Source of the DNA: Planctomycetota bacterium
GTDB lineage: Bacteria; Planctomycetota; Phycisphaerae; Phycisphaerales; UBA1924
Reading direction: 5' to 3'
Assembly: GCA_033763975.1 (NCBI GenBank)
Contig: JANRJM010000006.1
Span: 62,001-126,000, forward strand
Length of the DNA: 64,000 nt
In this document: positions 55,950 to 64,000 of the stretch, in pieces
Numbering within the stretch: position 1 is the stretch's first letter
Layout of the letters: each line of letters starts with the position of its first letter
Notes under the pieces: generated by a model
Seen by the model: the letters and a program-made list of their open reading frames with translations, nothing else
Told to the model about the DNA's origin: nothing
Database searches by the model: none
Made by a program: the position numbers and the translations under genes

Positions 55950-57524
55950 ATGTACCAACTCGTCCTCACCGTGCGGTACCTCGCCAGCAAGGTCATGCCC
56001 CTGCTCGCGGCGTTGTGCGTCTCCCTCTGCACCATGATGGTCCTCGTGACCTGGTCGGTGATGTCCGGCTTCCTGGGCATGCTCATCGGCACGGGGCGCA
56101 ACCTCGCCGGCGACGTCACCATTGCATGGCCCGGCACCGGCTTCGCGTACAGCCAGGAACTCATCGCCGACCTCGAGAAGGACCCGCTCGTCGAGGCCGC
56201 CACCCCGATGATCGAGACCTTCGGCTCGCTCTCGCTGCCCAACGGCCAGCCGCGGGGCGTGATGATCCGGGGCATCGATCCCGCGACGTACGGGAAGGTC
56301 ACGAAGTACGACACGTCGCTGTGGTGGAAGCCGCTCGACACGCCCCTCCCCGACGACGAGCACCGGGACGACCCGCGCCTCGCCGGGCTGGGACGCGAGG
56401 TGTGGGACCGCATCGAAGGCCAGGGCCGGACGCTCTCGCGGCGCGACCCGCGCACCGGGGGCGACACTCCCGCGATCGTGCCGGGCATCCACGTCACAGG
56501 GCTCAACGCCCGCTACCGCGAGGGGTTCTACCGCCCGCTGCAGATGCGTCGGAAGAACGCGGCGGGCAAGATCGAGCAGATCGACGTGTTCCTGCCCTAC
56601 GACGAGGGGCTGAACCTCGGGCTCACGGTCTTCCCGATCGACAGCGAGGGACGCCCCTACGAGGCGTTCACGCGCTCGTTCCCCGTGGCGAACGAGTTCC
56701 ACAGCGGGCTGTTCGAGGTGGACCAGTCGGTGGTGTTCGTGCCGCTGGCGTCGCTGCAGGAGATGCTGCGCATGAACGAGGGGCTGCGCCTCAAGGCCGG
56801 CGCGGGAGACCAGCCCGCCCCGTCCGCCGAGGGCGAATCGTTCGCGGGCGGGCAGCCGACGGGCGCGTACGAGACCGACCCCGCGCGCGTGACGCACGTG
56901 CTCGTGAAGGGCGCGGGCGACCTCGCCGACCGGAAGCGCATCGAGGCGCTGACCGTGCGCGTGAAGGACATCTACCGGGCGTTCGCGCAGCGCCACCCGG
57001 ACCGCGTTCCGGCGGAGTTCGAGATCGACATCCTGACGTGGGAAGAGCAGAACTCGACGTTCATCAACGCGGTGAAGACGGAGCGCACGCTGCTGCTCTT
57101 CCTGTTCAGCATGATCTCCGTCACCGCCGTGTGCCTCGTGCTCGCGATCTTCTGGTCGATGGTGCGCGAGAAGACCCAGGACATCGGCGTGCTGCGCGCG
57201 CTCGGCGCCGGGCGGGCGGGCGTCGCCCGCCTGTGGGTGACGTACGGGCTGGCGATCGGGCTGGTCGGCGCGACGCTGGGCATGGCCGGCTCGCTGTTCA
57301 TCGTGACGAACATCAACGCGATCCACGCCTGGCTCGGGCGGCAGTTCGACGTCGTGGTGTGGAACCCGGAGGTCTACTACTTCACGCGCATCCCCACGGA
57401 GATGAGCGCCACCAGCGTGGTGCTCGTGTTCATCGGGGGGATTCTGGCGTGCGGGCTGGGTGCGCTCGTGCCCGCGGCCCGGGCCGCCCTCATGCGCCCG
57501 GTCGCCGCCCTCCGCAATGAATAG
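55950..57524 (+). CDS. ABC transporter permease, FtsX/LolC type
   Basis: 524 aa. One N-terminal helix ('LLAALCVSLCTMMVLVTWSVMSGFLGMLIG'), a large periplasmic domain (residues 50-380) and three C-terminal helices ('LLLFLFSMISVTAVCLVLAIFWSMV', 'GLAIGLVGATLGMAGSLFIV', 'VVLVFIGGILACGLGALVP') with the FtsX motif 'REKTQDIGVLRALGA'. This is the LolC/MacB layout used for lipoprotein release or mechanotransmission. The ATPase gene overlaps its end by 8 nt. A weak AAGGACAC ribosome-binding site precedes the ATG. Confidence 0.88.
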   Translation: MYQLVLTVRYLASKVMPLLAALCVSLCTMMVLVTWSVMSGFLGMLIGTGRNLAGDVTIAWPGTGFAYSQELIADLEKDPLVEAATPMIETFGSLSLPNGQPRGVMIRGIDPATYGKVTKYDTSLWWKPLDTPLPDDEHRDDPRLAGLGREVWDRIEGQGRTLSRRDPRTGGDTPAIVPGIHVTGLNARYREGFYRPLQMRRKNAAGKIEQIDVFLPYDEGLNLGLTVFPIDSEGRPYEAFTRSFPVANEFHSGLFEVDQSVVFVPLASLQEMLRMNEGLRLKAGAGDQPAPSAEGESFAGGQPTGAYETDPARVTHVLVKGAGDLADRKRIEALTVRVKDIYRAFAQRHPDRVPAEFEIDILTWEEQNSTFINAVKTERTLLLFLFSMISVTAVCLVLAIFWSMVREKTQDIGVLRALGAGRAGVARLWVTYGLAIGLVGATLGMAGSLFIVTNINAIHAWLGRQFDVVVWNPEVYYFTRIPTEMSATSVVLVFIGGILACGLGALVPAARAALMRPVAALRNE

Positions 57525-58320
57525 CCTTGACGCCGGCGCCCGCCCCCCTCCCACCCTCATGCTGCTCGACGTCCAGAACGTGCACAAGACCTACCGCCTC
57601 GGACGCGTGCCGGTGCCGGTGCTGCGTGGCGTCTCGATGCGCGTCCGCGAGGGCGAGTTCGTCGCGGTGCTGGGGGCGTCCGGCTCGGGCAAGTCCACGC
57701 TGCTGCACCTGCTGGGCGGGCTGGATCGACCGGACCCCACGCCCCCGGGCGTCGTGCGCTTCCGCGGGCGCGACATCGGCGGGGCGTCGTCGGGCGCGCT
57801 CGACGAGTACCGCGCCCGCGACGTGGGCTTCGTATTCCAGTTCTACCACCTGCTTCCCGAACTCTCGGTGCTCGCGAACGTGCTGATGGGCGCGCAGGTC
57901 CGGTTCTCGATCGGCGGGTACCTGGCGCGCCGGCGGGCCCTGCGCGAACAGGCGACGCGCCTGCTGGACCAGGTCGGGCTCTCGCACCGCCTGCGCCACC
58001 GCCCGGCCGAACTCTCCGGGGGCGAGCGCCAGCGCGTCGCCATCGCGCGGGCGCTGATCAACGAGCCCGCGCTGCTGCTGGCCGACGAACCCACCGGGAA
58101 CCTCGACGCCAAGACCGGCGGGCACATCATCGATGTGCTCCTCGCGCTGCGCCAGGCCCGGGCGCTCACCCTGGTCGTGGTGACGCACGACGAATCCCTC
58201 GCCCGCCGGGCCGAGCGGGTGGTCCGCCTGACGGACGGGCGCGTCGACGGGAGCCCGGAAACGGCTTCCGAACATTCTCCGGACTCGCTGTCGAATGCGG
58301 GGCGACAGCCCGGTAAGTAG
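57517..58320 (+). CDS. ABC transporter ATPase, LolD-like
   Basis: 267 aa. Walker A 'GASGSGKST' (53-61), Q-loop 'GFVFQFYHLLPELSVLANV', signature 'LSGGERQRVAIARAL', Walker B 'ALLLADEPTGNLD' and 'VVVTHDESLA' are complete. It powers the overlapping FtsX/LolC-type permease, probably for lipoprotein release. An insertion of 'PDPTPPGVV' after 'LGGLDR' and an 'ARRRALREQ' helix are small variations. Start overlaps the permease stop by 8 nt; an internal ATG at 57559 is less likely. Confidence 0.9.
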   Translation: MNSLDAGARPPPTLMLLDVQNVHKTYRLGRVPVPVLRGVSMRVREGEFVAVLGASGSGKSTLLHLLGGLDRPDPTPPGVVRFRGRDIGGASSGALDEYRARDVGFVFQFYHLLPELSVLANVLMGAQVRFSIGGYLARRRALREQATRLLDQVGLSHRLRHRPAELSGGERQRVAIARALINEPALLLADEPTGNLDAKTGGHIIDVLLALRQARALTLVVVTHDESLARRAERVVRLTDGRVDGSPETASEHSPDSLSNAGRQPGK

Positions 58321-58359
58321 TCCCTATCATCCCTGGCAACCGGAGATGGGAACGGGACC

Positions 58360-59190
58360 ATGACAAGCCTTCCGGCCAGCCAGGGTTCAGGATCGCTCAC
58401 GGGGCGGTCATCGCGGTACGTGCTTCGCGGCGCGGCGGGCGTTGATGTCCCCGCGGACGTGGTTGATTTCGGCACCGGGCGCCCGGTGGTGTTCCTGCAC
58501 GGGCTGGTGGGCCTGAACGACCATTGGGAGGAAGTGGCCCAGCGCATCGCGCACCGATGCCGCTGCGTGATGCTCCAGCTCCCGCTGCTCCGCCTGGTGG
58601 GCGACGACTGCTCGATCCAGGGCGCGACCGAACTGACCGGGCGGTTCCTGAAGGAGTACTTCGGCGGGCCGACGGTGCTGGTGGGGAACTCCTTCGGCGG
58701 GCACGTGGCGCTGCGCCTGGCGATCGAACGCCGCGAACTGCTGTCGGGGCTGGTCCTGGCGGGGTCGAGCGGGCTCATCGAGAAGACGATGATGAGCGAC
58801 ATCCAGATCCGCCCGTCGCGGGCGTGGCTGGAACGCAAGATCGGCGAGTTGTTCCACGACAAGGCCCGGATGAGCGAGGCCGACGTGGAGCGGGCATTCA
58901 AGGAGCTGTCGGACCGGGCGCACGCCCGCGCGATGATCCGGCTCTCGCGCACCGCCCGGCGCAACCACCTGGGCGACCTCATCTCCACCATCGCCTGCCC
59001 GACGCTGCTGCTGTGGGGAAGGCAGGACATCGTGACGCCGCCGGAGGCTGCGTACGAACTCAAGGCCAAGATCCGCGACTCGCGCCTCGTGTGGTTCGAC
59101 CAGTGCGGGCACGCCCCGATGATCGAGGCGCCCGAGGCGTTCGGCGACGCGCTCAACGCGTTCCTCGACGAACTGGACCAGCGGGCCTGA
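58360..59190 (+). CDS. Alpha/beta hydrolase
   Basis: 276 aa. Oxyanion segment 'VVFLHGLVGLNDHWEEVA', nucleophile S111 in 'VLVGNSFGGHVALRLA', acid in 'LLLWGRQDIVTPPEAA' and histidine in 'DQCGHAPMIEAPEAF'. No signal peptide. The substrate is open; it may be a lipid or ester linked to the GH3-like protein encoded next. A TATCAT box lies before a GGAG site upstream. It is located between the LolD-like gene and the GH3 gene. Confidence 0.88.
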   Translation: MTSLPASQGSGSLTGRSSRYVLRGAAGVDVPADVVDFGTGRPVVFLHGLVGLNDHWEEVAQRIAHRCRCVMLQLPLLRLVGDDCSIQGATELTGRFLKEYFGGPTVLVGNSFGGHVALRLAIERRELLSGLVLAGSSGLIEKTMMSDIQIRPSRAWLERKIGELFHDKARMSEADVERAFKELSDRAHARAMIRLSRTARRNHLGDLISTIACPTLLLWGRQDIVTPPEAAYELKAKIRDSRLVWFDQCGHAPMIEAPEAFGDALNAFLDELDQRA

Positions 59191-59227
59191 CCATCAGGTT
59201 TCGAACGCCCCTCCCCCCGACCACGCC

Positions 59228-60880
59228 ATGACGCAGGCGCACGCAGGCTTCCGGTGGACCACGCTCATCGGCGCAGGGATGCGTGCGTACCTCGCCGGGC
59301 GCATCCGGCGGCTGTCCGACGAGCGGGCCTGGCAGCGCCAGAGCGCGGGCATCCAGCTCTCGCAACTCCGCCAGTTGCTCCGGGTCGCCGCGGGGACGGA
59401 GTTCGGGCGCGCCCACGACTTTCCCCGCCTGGCAACGCTGCCCAACACCGAACTCCTGAGCGCGTACCGCAAGGCGGTGCCCATCGCCGACTGGTACGCG
59501 TTCCGCAATGCCATCGCGCGCATGCGCGAGGAAGGCCGCCCCGACGTGCTGTGGCCCGGGGTCGTGCGCGACTTCGCCCAGACCAGCGGCACCACGGCGG
59601 GGGACAAGTTCATCCCCGTCTCGGCCCAGATGCTGCGCTCGAACTACAACGCGTCGCTGGACATCTTCGCGCACCTCGCGCGGTTCGGCGTCTCGCTGCC
59701 CGACCTCCTGACCGGCAAGAGCGTCTTTCTGGGCGGGTCCACGGCGCTCGAGACCAACGCGCACGGCGTGCGCACGGGCGACCTCTCGGGCATCGTCACC
59801 CCGCTCATCCGCTGGCCCATCAGCGAGATCTACCTCCCGGGGCGCGAGATCGCCCTCATGAGCCACTGGCCCTCGAAGATGGAGGCCATGGCGAAGCGCT
59901 GCCTCGACGAGGACGTGCGGATGGTCAGCGGGATGTGCTCCTGGGCCCTCGTCCTGTTCGAGAAGGTCGTCGAACTGGCCCGCGCCCGCGACCCCAAGAT
60001 CCGGACCATCCGCGACGTGTGGCCGAACTTCCGCGTGCTGGTGCACGGCGGGGTCAAGTACGCCCCCTTCGACCGACGCGTGCGCGAGGCCTATTCCGGC
60101 TCGCCCGACGGGGCGGACGTGCCCACCCGCATCGAGCTGTACCCGGCGTCGGAGGGGTTCGTCGCGATCCAGGACCGCCGGGGCGACCCGGGCCTGCGCC
60201 TGCTGACGGATGTGTCGAACTTCTACGAGTTCGTCCCGCTGGGCGAGATCGACGATCCCGGCGCCCGGGCGTTCGCCTGCCACGAGGTCGAGAAGGGGCA
60301 GAAGTACGTCGTCGTGATGTCGACCTGCGCCGGGCTGTGGCGGTACGTGCTGGGCGACGTGGTGGAGTTCGACTCGGTGTGCGATCGCCCGGACAGCGCA
60401 GGCGGCGGCGGGGGCGATGGCCCGGCGCGCCTGCGCATCGTCGGGCGCCATCGGCATTTCATCAACGCCTTCGGTGAGAACCTCATCGTGGAGCACATCG
60501 AGAACGCGGTGGCGGCCGCCGCCGCCGCGACGGGCGCGGTGGTGGGTGAGTTCACCGCGGCACCAGTGTATCCCCGGGCCGGCGTTCGCCCCGGGGTTGA
60601 ACTCGCGTTCGAGGTGCTCACGCACAACCTTGATCTGGCACGGTTCGGGGCGACCTTCGACGCCTCGCTGAAGTCGCAGAACGTGGACTACACCACCAAG
60701 CGCACCGACGGGCTGGGGATGGGCGAGCCGACGCTCACCCCGCTGCCGCCCGGCACCTTTCATCGCTGGTTGGAATCCAAGGGGAAGCTCGGCGGGCAGC
60801 ACAAGTGCCCGAGGTGCGCGAACGCGCGGGACATTCTGGAGCAGGTCAAGGCGGCGGCCGGGTCGGCGGTGGGTGTCTGA
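59228..60880 (+). CDS. GH3 family acyl-acid-amido synthetase-like protein
   Basis: 550 aa, the normal GH3 length. The adenylation P-loop-like motif is 'FAQTSGTTAGDKFIPVS', followed by 'GDLSGIVTPLIRWPI', 'ELYPASEGFVAIQDRRGDPGLRLLTD', 'LWRYVLGDVVEFDSV' and the C-terminal 'TLNALDLARFGATF'-like lobe with 'QHKCPRCANARDILE'. In plants GH3 enzymes join amino acids to jasmonate or auxin; bacterial homologues are uncharacterised. The two cysteines near the C-terminus ('CPRC') are unusual. It follows an alpha/beta hydrolase by 37 bp. Confidence 0.85.
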   Translation: MTQAHAGFRWTTLIGAGMRAYLAGRIRRLSDERAWQRQSAGIQLSQLRQLLRVAAGTEFGRAHDFPRLATLPNTELLSAYRKAVPIADWYAFRNAIARMREEGRPDVLWPGVVRDFAQTSGTTAGDKFIPVSAQMLRSNYNASLDIFAHLARFGVSLPDLLTGKSVFLGGSTALETNAHGVRTGDLSGIVTPLIRWPISEIYLPGREIALMSHWPSKMEAMAKRCLDEDVRMVSGMCSWALVLFEKVVELARARDPKIRTIRDVWPNFRVLVHGGVKYAPFDRRVREAYSGSPDGADVPTRIELYPASEGFVAIQDRRGDPGLRLLTDVSNFYEFVPLGEIDDPGARAFACHEVEKGQKYVVVMSTCAGLWRYVLGDVVEFDSVCDRPDSAGGGGGDGPARLRIVGRHRHFINAFGENLIVEHIENAVAAAAAATGAVVGEFTAAPVYPRAGVRPGVELAFEVLTHNLDLARFGATFDASLKSQNVDYTTKRTDGLGMGEPTLTPLPPGTFHRWLESKGKLGGQHKCPRCANARDILEQVKAAAGSAVGV

Positions 60881-60947
60881 CCGGGGCCCGCCGCCCCCGC
60901 CGCAACCGCGGTACGCTGGATCCGAAAGAAAGGGCTGGACGACGCAC

Positions 60948-61490
60948 ATGAGCCAGGACGGACGAGAGCGTGACGGACGATGCGGGGCGCTGTCGGCGGC
61001 GACGGTCACCCTGCTCGACCAGTGTTTCCGCGTGCTGGACTGCTGCACCGACGACGCGTTTTCCACAGACGCGACGACCATCCGCGGCGGGACGCTGGGC
61101 AAGCACCTGCGCCACACGCTCGACCACATCGCCGCGGCGGCCGAGGGCGTGAGCGGGTGCGTCATCGAGTACGACCGGCGGGCCCGCAACGTGCCGATGG
61201 AATCCGACCGCGCGATCGCGCGGACCGAGATCGCCCTCGTCCGCGACCGGGTCGAGCGGCTCGCCGAGGTGGACGCGCAGACCCCCGTCCGCGTGCGCGT
61301 GATGGTCGCGGCCGACGGCACCGAGGTTGAACTGGCGAGCACCATCGGGCGCGAACTGGCCTTCGCCACGCACCACGGCGTGCACCACCTGGCCATGATG
61401 CGGGCCATCGCCCGCGAGTTCGGCATCGAGATCGACGACGTGACGGGCACGGCACCGTCCACACTGAACTACGCGCGTCAGGCTCGCTGA
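60948..61490 (+). CDS. DinB-like helical protein
   Basis: 180 aa. His residues in 'LGKHLRHTLDHIAAAA' and 'TIGRELAFATHHGVHHLAMMRAIAREFG' fit the three-His metal site of DinB/YfiT. The first 15 residues are a variable leader. The ATG is chosen at 60948; TACGCT lies 31 nt upstream with AAAGG between. The gene is compact and follows GH3 by 67 bp. It is unlike the DinB gene at 47359 in sequence. Confidence 0.75.
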   Translation: MSQDGRERDGRCGALSAATVTLLDQCFRVLDCCTDDAFSTDATTIRGGTLGKHLRHTLDHIAAAAEGVSGCVIEYDRRARNVPMESDRAIARTEIALVRDRVERLAEVDAQTPVRVRVMVAADGTEVELASTIGRELAFATHHGVHHLAMMRAIAREFGIEIDDVTGTAPSTLNYARQAR

Positions 61491-61511
61491 CGCCGCGGGG
61501 AACCCTGCTGC

Positions 61512-62321
61512 ATGTGCACCGTGTCGGTGATCTCCCTGTCCGGCGAGCGAGGCCTGCACTTGGCCGGCGCGGCCGGCTTTCGCGTGATGGTCAACCGCGA
61601 CGAGCAGCGCGACCGCCCGGCGGCGCTCTTCCCCCGCTGGCGCAGCGTGGCGGCGTCGGACCCGTCGTTCGCCCGGGCGGGCGTGCGGGCGATCTGGCCG
61701 ATCGACCCGCGCGGCGGGGGCACGTGGGTCGGCGCCTCGGATCGCGGGCTGGTGCTGTGCCTGCTGAACGTCAACCCCACGCCTCCCCCCAGCCTGCCGC
61801 CGAACCTCGTCTCGCGCGGGGCGATCATCCCGCGCCTCATCGGTGCCGAGGGCGGCGCGGGCGTGCTCCGCGCGCTGGCGACCCTCGACCTCGAGCGCTT
61901 CGCCCCGTTCCGGCTTGTCGTGATCGAGCCGGACCGACCCGGGCGCGCCTGGCGGGGCGGGCACGTGGTGAGCGAGGCCTGGTGGGATCGCGACGAACTG
62001 CGCGTGCGCGCCGGGCTCGTCGGGCAGGCGTGCTTCGTGAGTTCGGGGCTGGGCGACGGGCTCGTCGCCGGGCGGCTCGCGCTGTTCGACCAGCAGGTCG
62101 CGGGCGCACCCTCGCCGGAAGCCCAGGAGCGCTTCCATGCGCACCGCTGGACCGGGCGCGAGCACCTGTCGGTGCTCATGTCGCGCGAGGACGCGCGCAC
62201 GGTCTCGGTGACCACGGTGGAGGTCGCACCGCGAGCGGCGGCGACCCCCGGCGTGCGCCTGGCCTACCGCCCCGTCTACGCCGCCCAGCGCGACAGCGTC
62301 GCCGTCGCCCCGCTGGCCTGA
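61512..62321 (+). CDS. NRDE (TANGO2-type) family protein
   Basis: 269 aa. The Cys following the initiator Met ('MCTVSVISL') and 'FRVMVNRDEQRDRP' give the NRDE signature; 'GGTWVGASDRGLVLCLLN' is the Ntn-like fold. The N-terminal Cys would be exposed after Met removal, consistent with an Ntn hydrolase-like mechanism, though human TANGO2 function remains debated. It begins 21 bp after the DinB-like stop. G+C and codon use are like the neighbours. Confidence 0.88.
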   Translation: MCTVSVISLSGERGLHLAGAAGFRVMVNRDEQRDRPAALFPRWRSVAASDPSFARAGVRAIWPIDPRGGGTWVGASDRGLVLCLLNVNPTPPPSLPPNLVSRGAIIPRLIGAEGGAGVLRALATLDLERFAPFRLVVIEPDRPGRAWRGGHVVSEAWWDRDELRVRAGLVGQACFVSSGLGDGLVAGRLALFDQQVAGAPSPEAQERFHAHRWTGREHLSVLMSREDARTVSVTTVEVAPRAAATPGVRLAYRPVYAAQRDSVAVAPLA

Positions 62322-62430
62322 CCCCGGGCGCTCGTACGAGGCACGGGGCCCGGTGCCCCTGGCGCGAGCCCGATCGGGGTGCTTGCTACGATCCGCCACA
62401 CTCGCACCACGGAGGGCGTTTCCCCGCATC

Positions 62431-63291
62431 ATGCAGCACGGCGTTGTGTATTCCGCGAAGCCGACGCCCCTGCCGCGGCTCCTGAACCCGGTCGAGCCCT
62501 GGCGGACGCTGTGGGTCCACCGTGACCTGCTGCGCCAGTTCGCGGTGCGGTACGTCCAGCAGCGCTACCGGGGCACGCACCTGGGCATGCTCTGGGCGAT
62601 CATGCTCCCGCTGCTGATGCTGACCGTGTACGCGTTTGTCTTCAACTTCGTGCTCTCCGCCCGGTTCGGCACGGGCGGCGACGAACCCCGCTCGCACTAC
62701 GTCGTCATGCTCTTCTGCGGGCTCACGGTCTACACCGTCTTTTCCGAGACCCTCGTCCGCTCGTGCTCCATCGTGCTCGAGAACCCCGCGTACGTGAAGA
62801 AGGTCGTCTTCCCGGTGGAGATCCTCCCGCCCGCGCAGTTGGCGGCGTCGGCGATGGCGTCGCTCGTGGGCATCGTGCTCACCGTGATCGGCGTGTGGAT
62901 GTTCGTGCGGACGCCCTCGTGGACGGTCGTGCTCTTCCCGATCGTCGTCGCGCCGCTGCTGCTGCTCACGCTCGGGATCGCGTGGTTCCTGGCGTCGCTG
63001 GGCGTGTTCGTGCGCGACGTCGCGAACATCGTCGGGCTGATCGTGGGGCAGATGCTCATCTTCCTGTCGCCGGTGTTCTTCAGCCTGTCGCAACTGCCCG
63101 AGCCCTGGCGCGGGGTGGCGTCGTGGAATCCGCTGTCGCCGATTCTGGACGGGGCGCGCAAGGTGCTGACCCGGGGGGAGATGCCCGACTGGGGCGCGCT
63201 GGGCGCGGTGGCGCTGCTGGGCCTGGTCGTGATGCAACTCGGGTACGCGTGGTTCATGAAGAGCAAGCGGGGCTTCGCCGATGTGCTCTGA
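62431..63291 (+). CDS. ABC-2 type polysaccharide/teichoic-acid exporter permease (Wzm/TagG-like)
   Basis: 286 aa with six transmembrane helices ('MLWAIMLPLLMLTVYAFVFNFVL', 'MASLVGIVLTVIGVWMFV', 'VAPLLLLTLGIAWFLASLG', 'VGQMLIFLSPVFFSL', 'VALLGLVVMQLGYAW'). 'YRGTHLGMLWAI' is the conserved start of the ABC-2 domain. It exports an undecaprenyl-linked glycan with the ATPase encoded by the overlapping next gene (ATG 11 nt before its stop). Gene context suggests an O-antigen or capsule system beginning at the right edge. Confidence 0.88.
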   Translation: MQHGVVYSAKPTPLPRLLNPVEPWRTLWVHRDLLRQFAVRYVQQRYRGTHLGMLWAIMLPLLMLTVYAFVFNFVLSARFGTGGDEPRSHYVVMLFCGLTVYTVFSETLVRSCSIVLENPAYVKKVVFPVEILPPAQLAASAMASLVGIVLTVIGVWMFVRTPSWTVVLFPIVVAPLLLLTLGIAWFLASLGVFVRDVANIVGLIVGQMLIFLSPVFFSLSQLPEPWRGVASWNPLSPILDGARKVLTRGEMPDWGALGAVALLGLVVMQLGYAWFMKSKRGFADVL

Positions 63292-64000
63292 CGCCGCGCT
63301 GTGCGAGCCCGAAACGGCGCGCGTTCCCCCGGCCGGAGCGCGGGAAGTCGCGCTGGCCTGCCGCAACGTGGGGAAGGTGTACCAGATCTACGAGCGCCCT
63401 CAGGACCGGCTGAAGCAGGCGCTGCTGCGTTGGACGGGGCGCCGGTACTACCACGACTTCTGGGCGGTGCGCAACGTCTCGTTCGAGGTCGAGCGGGGCG
63501 AGTCGGTCGCGATCGTGGGTCGCAACGGCGCGGGCAAGAGCACGCTGCTGCAGATCATCGCGGGGACGATGGCGCCGACGCACGGCGAGGTCGAGGTGCG
63601 CGGGCGCGTGGCGGCGATGCTGCAGCTGGGCAGCGGGTTCAACCCGGAGTTCACGGGGCGCGAGAACGTGTACCTGAGCGGGGCGGTGCTGGGCATCTCG
63701 CGCGCCGAGATGCAGGCCCGCTTCGACGACGTGGCGGCGTTCGCGGACATCGGCGAGTTCCTCGACCAGCCGCTGAAGACCTACAGCAGCGGGATGCAGG
63801 CGCGCCTCGCGTTCGCGGTGTCGTTCAGCGTGGACCCGGACATCCTGATCGCCGACGAGGTGCTGGCGGTGGGCGACATCGGCTTCCAGCAGCGGTGCGT
63901 CGCGCGCCTGCGCCAGATGCGCGACCGCGGGCTCACGCTGCTGCTCGTCACGCACTCGCCCGACGCGGTGCGGAGCATCTGCCGGCGCGCGCTGCTGATG
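63281..64000 (+). CDS. ABC transporter ATPase (Wzt/TagH-like), cut by the window end
   Basis: 240 codons, open at the right edge. Starts at ATG overlapping the permease stop. Walker A 'GRNGAGKST' (80-88), Q-loop 'AMLQLGSGFNPEFTGRENVYL', signature 'YSSGMQARLAFAVSF', Walker B 'ILIADEVLAVGD' and H-loop 'LLLVTHSPDAV' match Wzt/TagH. 'YQIYERPQDRLKQALLRW' is the usual N-terminal signature of the group. It may continue to a C-terminal sugar-binding domain beyond the window. The frame has no stop before base 64000. Confidence 0.9.
   Translation, partial: MCSDAALCEPETARVPPAGAREVALACRNVGKVYQIYERPQDRLKQALLRWTGRRYYHDFWAVRNVSFEVERGESVAIVGRNGAGKSTLLQIIAGTMAPTHGEVEVRGRVAAMLQLGSGFNPEFTGRENVYLSGAVLGISRAEMQARFDDVAAFADIGEFLDQPLKTYSSGMQARLAFAVSFSVDPDILIADEVLAVGDIGFQQRCVARLRQMRDRGLTLLLVTHSPDAVRSICRRALLM

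Overview
The window is about 70% G+C and gene-dense, with most intergenic gaps under 100 bp. Several traits point to a planctomycete, most likely class Phycisphaerae: a secreted protein ending in a PEP-CTERM-like tail (VPAP, hydrophobic stretch, four arginines), MoxR/vWA/DUF58-type proteins, an NRDE protein, a bacterial GH3 protein, two tandem secreted ClpP/crotonase-like proteins, and many conserved but unrecognised lipoproteins. This assignment is inference from gene content; no rRNA or other phylogenetic marker is present.

Layout. 1-3.6 kb: end of a DUF58 gene, a squalene-cyclase-fold lipoprotein, a carboxymuconolactone-decarboxylase protein and CCA-adding enzyme. 3.7-6.7 kb: two secreted Clp-like paralogues closed by a terminator. 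6.7-12.6 kb: M3 peptidase, PLP decarboxylase, a lipoprotein and an FAD oxidoreductase. 12.9-18.2 kb: a porin divergent from a PhoB/PhoR-like two-component pair, then BshB1-type deacetylase and a lipoprotein. 18.2-24.3 kb: Dus with a large internal insertion, a lower-GC DUF3800 gene, and a phoH-pgpH operon. 24.3-32.3 kb: MgtE, a P1B ATPase, GpsA, an S1/P1-like nuclease, an MBL hydrolase and the PEP-CTERM-like protein. 32.5-42 kb: an isolated atpG, M16 peptidase, UvrD-RecB-type helicase-nuclease, RsmD and a LON-domain protein. 42-46 kb: a RAYT transposase inside an inverted pair of REP elements, then a four-gene minus-strand operon with a GT2/LpxB-N pair. 46-47.3 kb: ferredoxin and IscX separated by a vapBC module. 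47.3-54.8 kb: DinB, RlmE, a BatA-like vWA protein, SMP-30 protein, MoxR and tRNA-Cys. 54.9-64 kb: LolC/LolD-like exporter, alpha/beta hydrolase, GH3, DinB, NRDE and a Wzm/Wzt-type polysaccharide exporter cut by the window edge.

Three sequence-level patterns stand out. First, thirteen genes have a TANNNT box (usually TACGCT or TACCAT) exactly 6-7 nt before the start codon and no Shine-Dalgarno sequence, the arrangement expected for leaderless mRNAs. Second, arrays with 8-nt periodicity occur at four places, three in gaps and one in frame inside the dus gene; two of them share an exact 27-nt stretch. Third, a motif of about 25 nt (GTACGAGCCCGA followed by GCGCGAGCG) lies just after two unrelated stop codons in the same orientation as each gene. 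No complete defence or biosynthetic island is visible.
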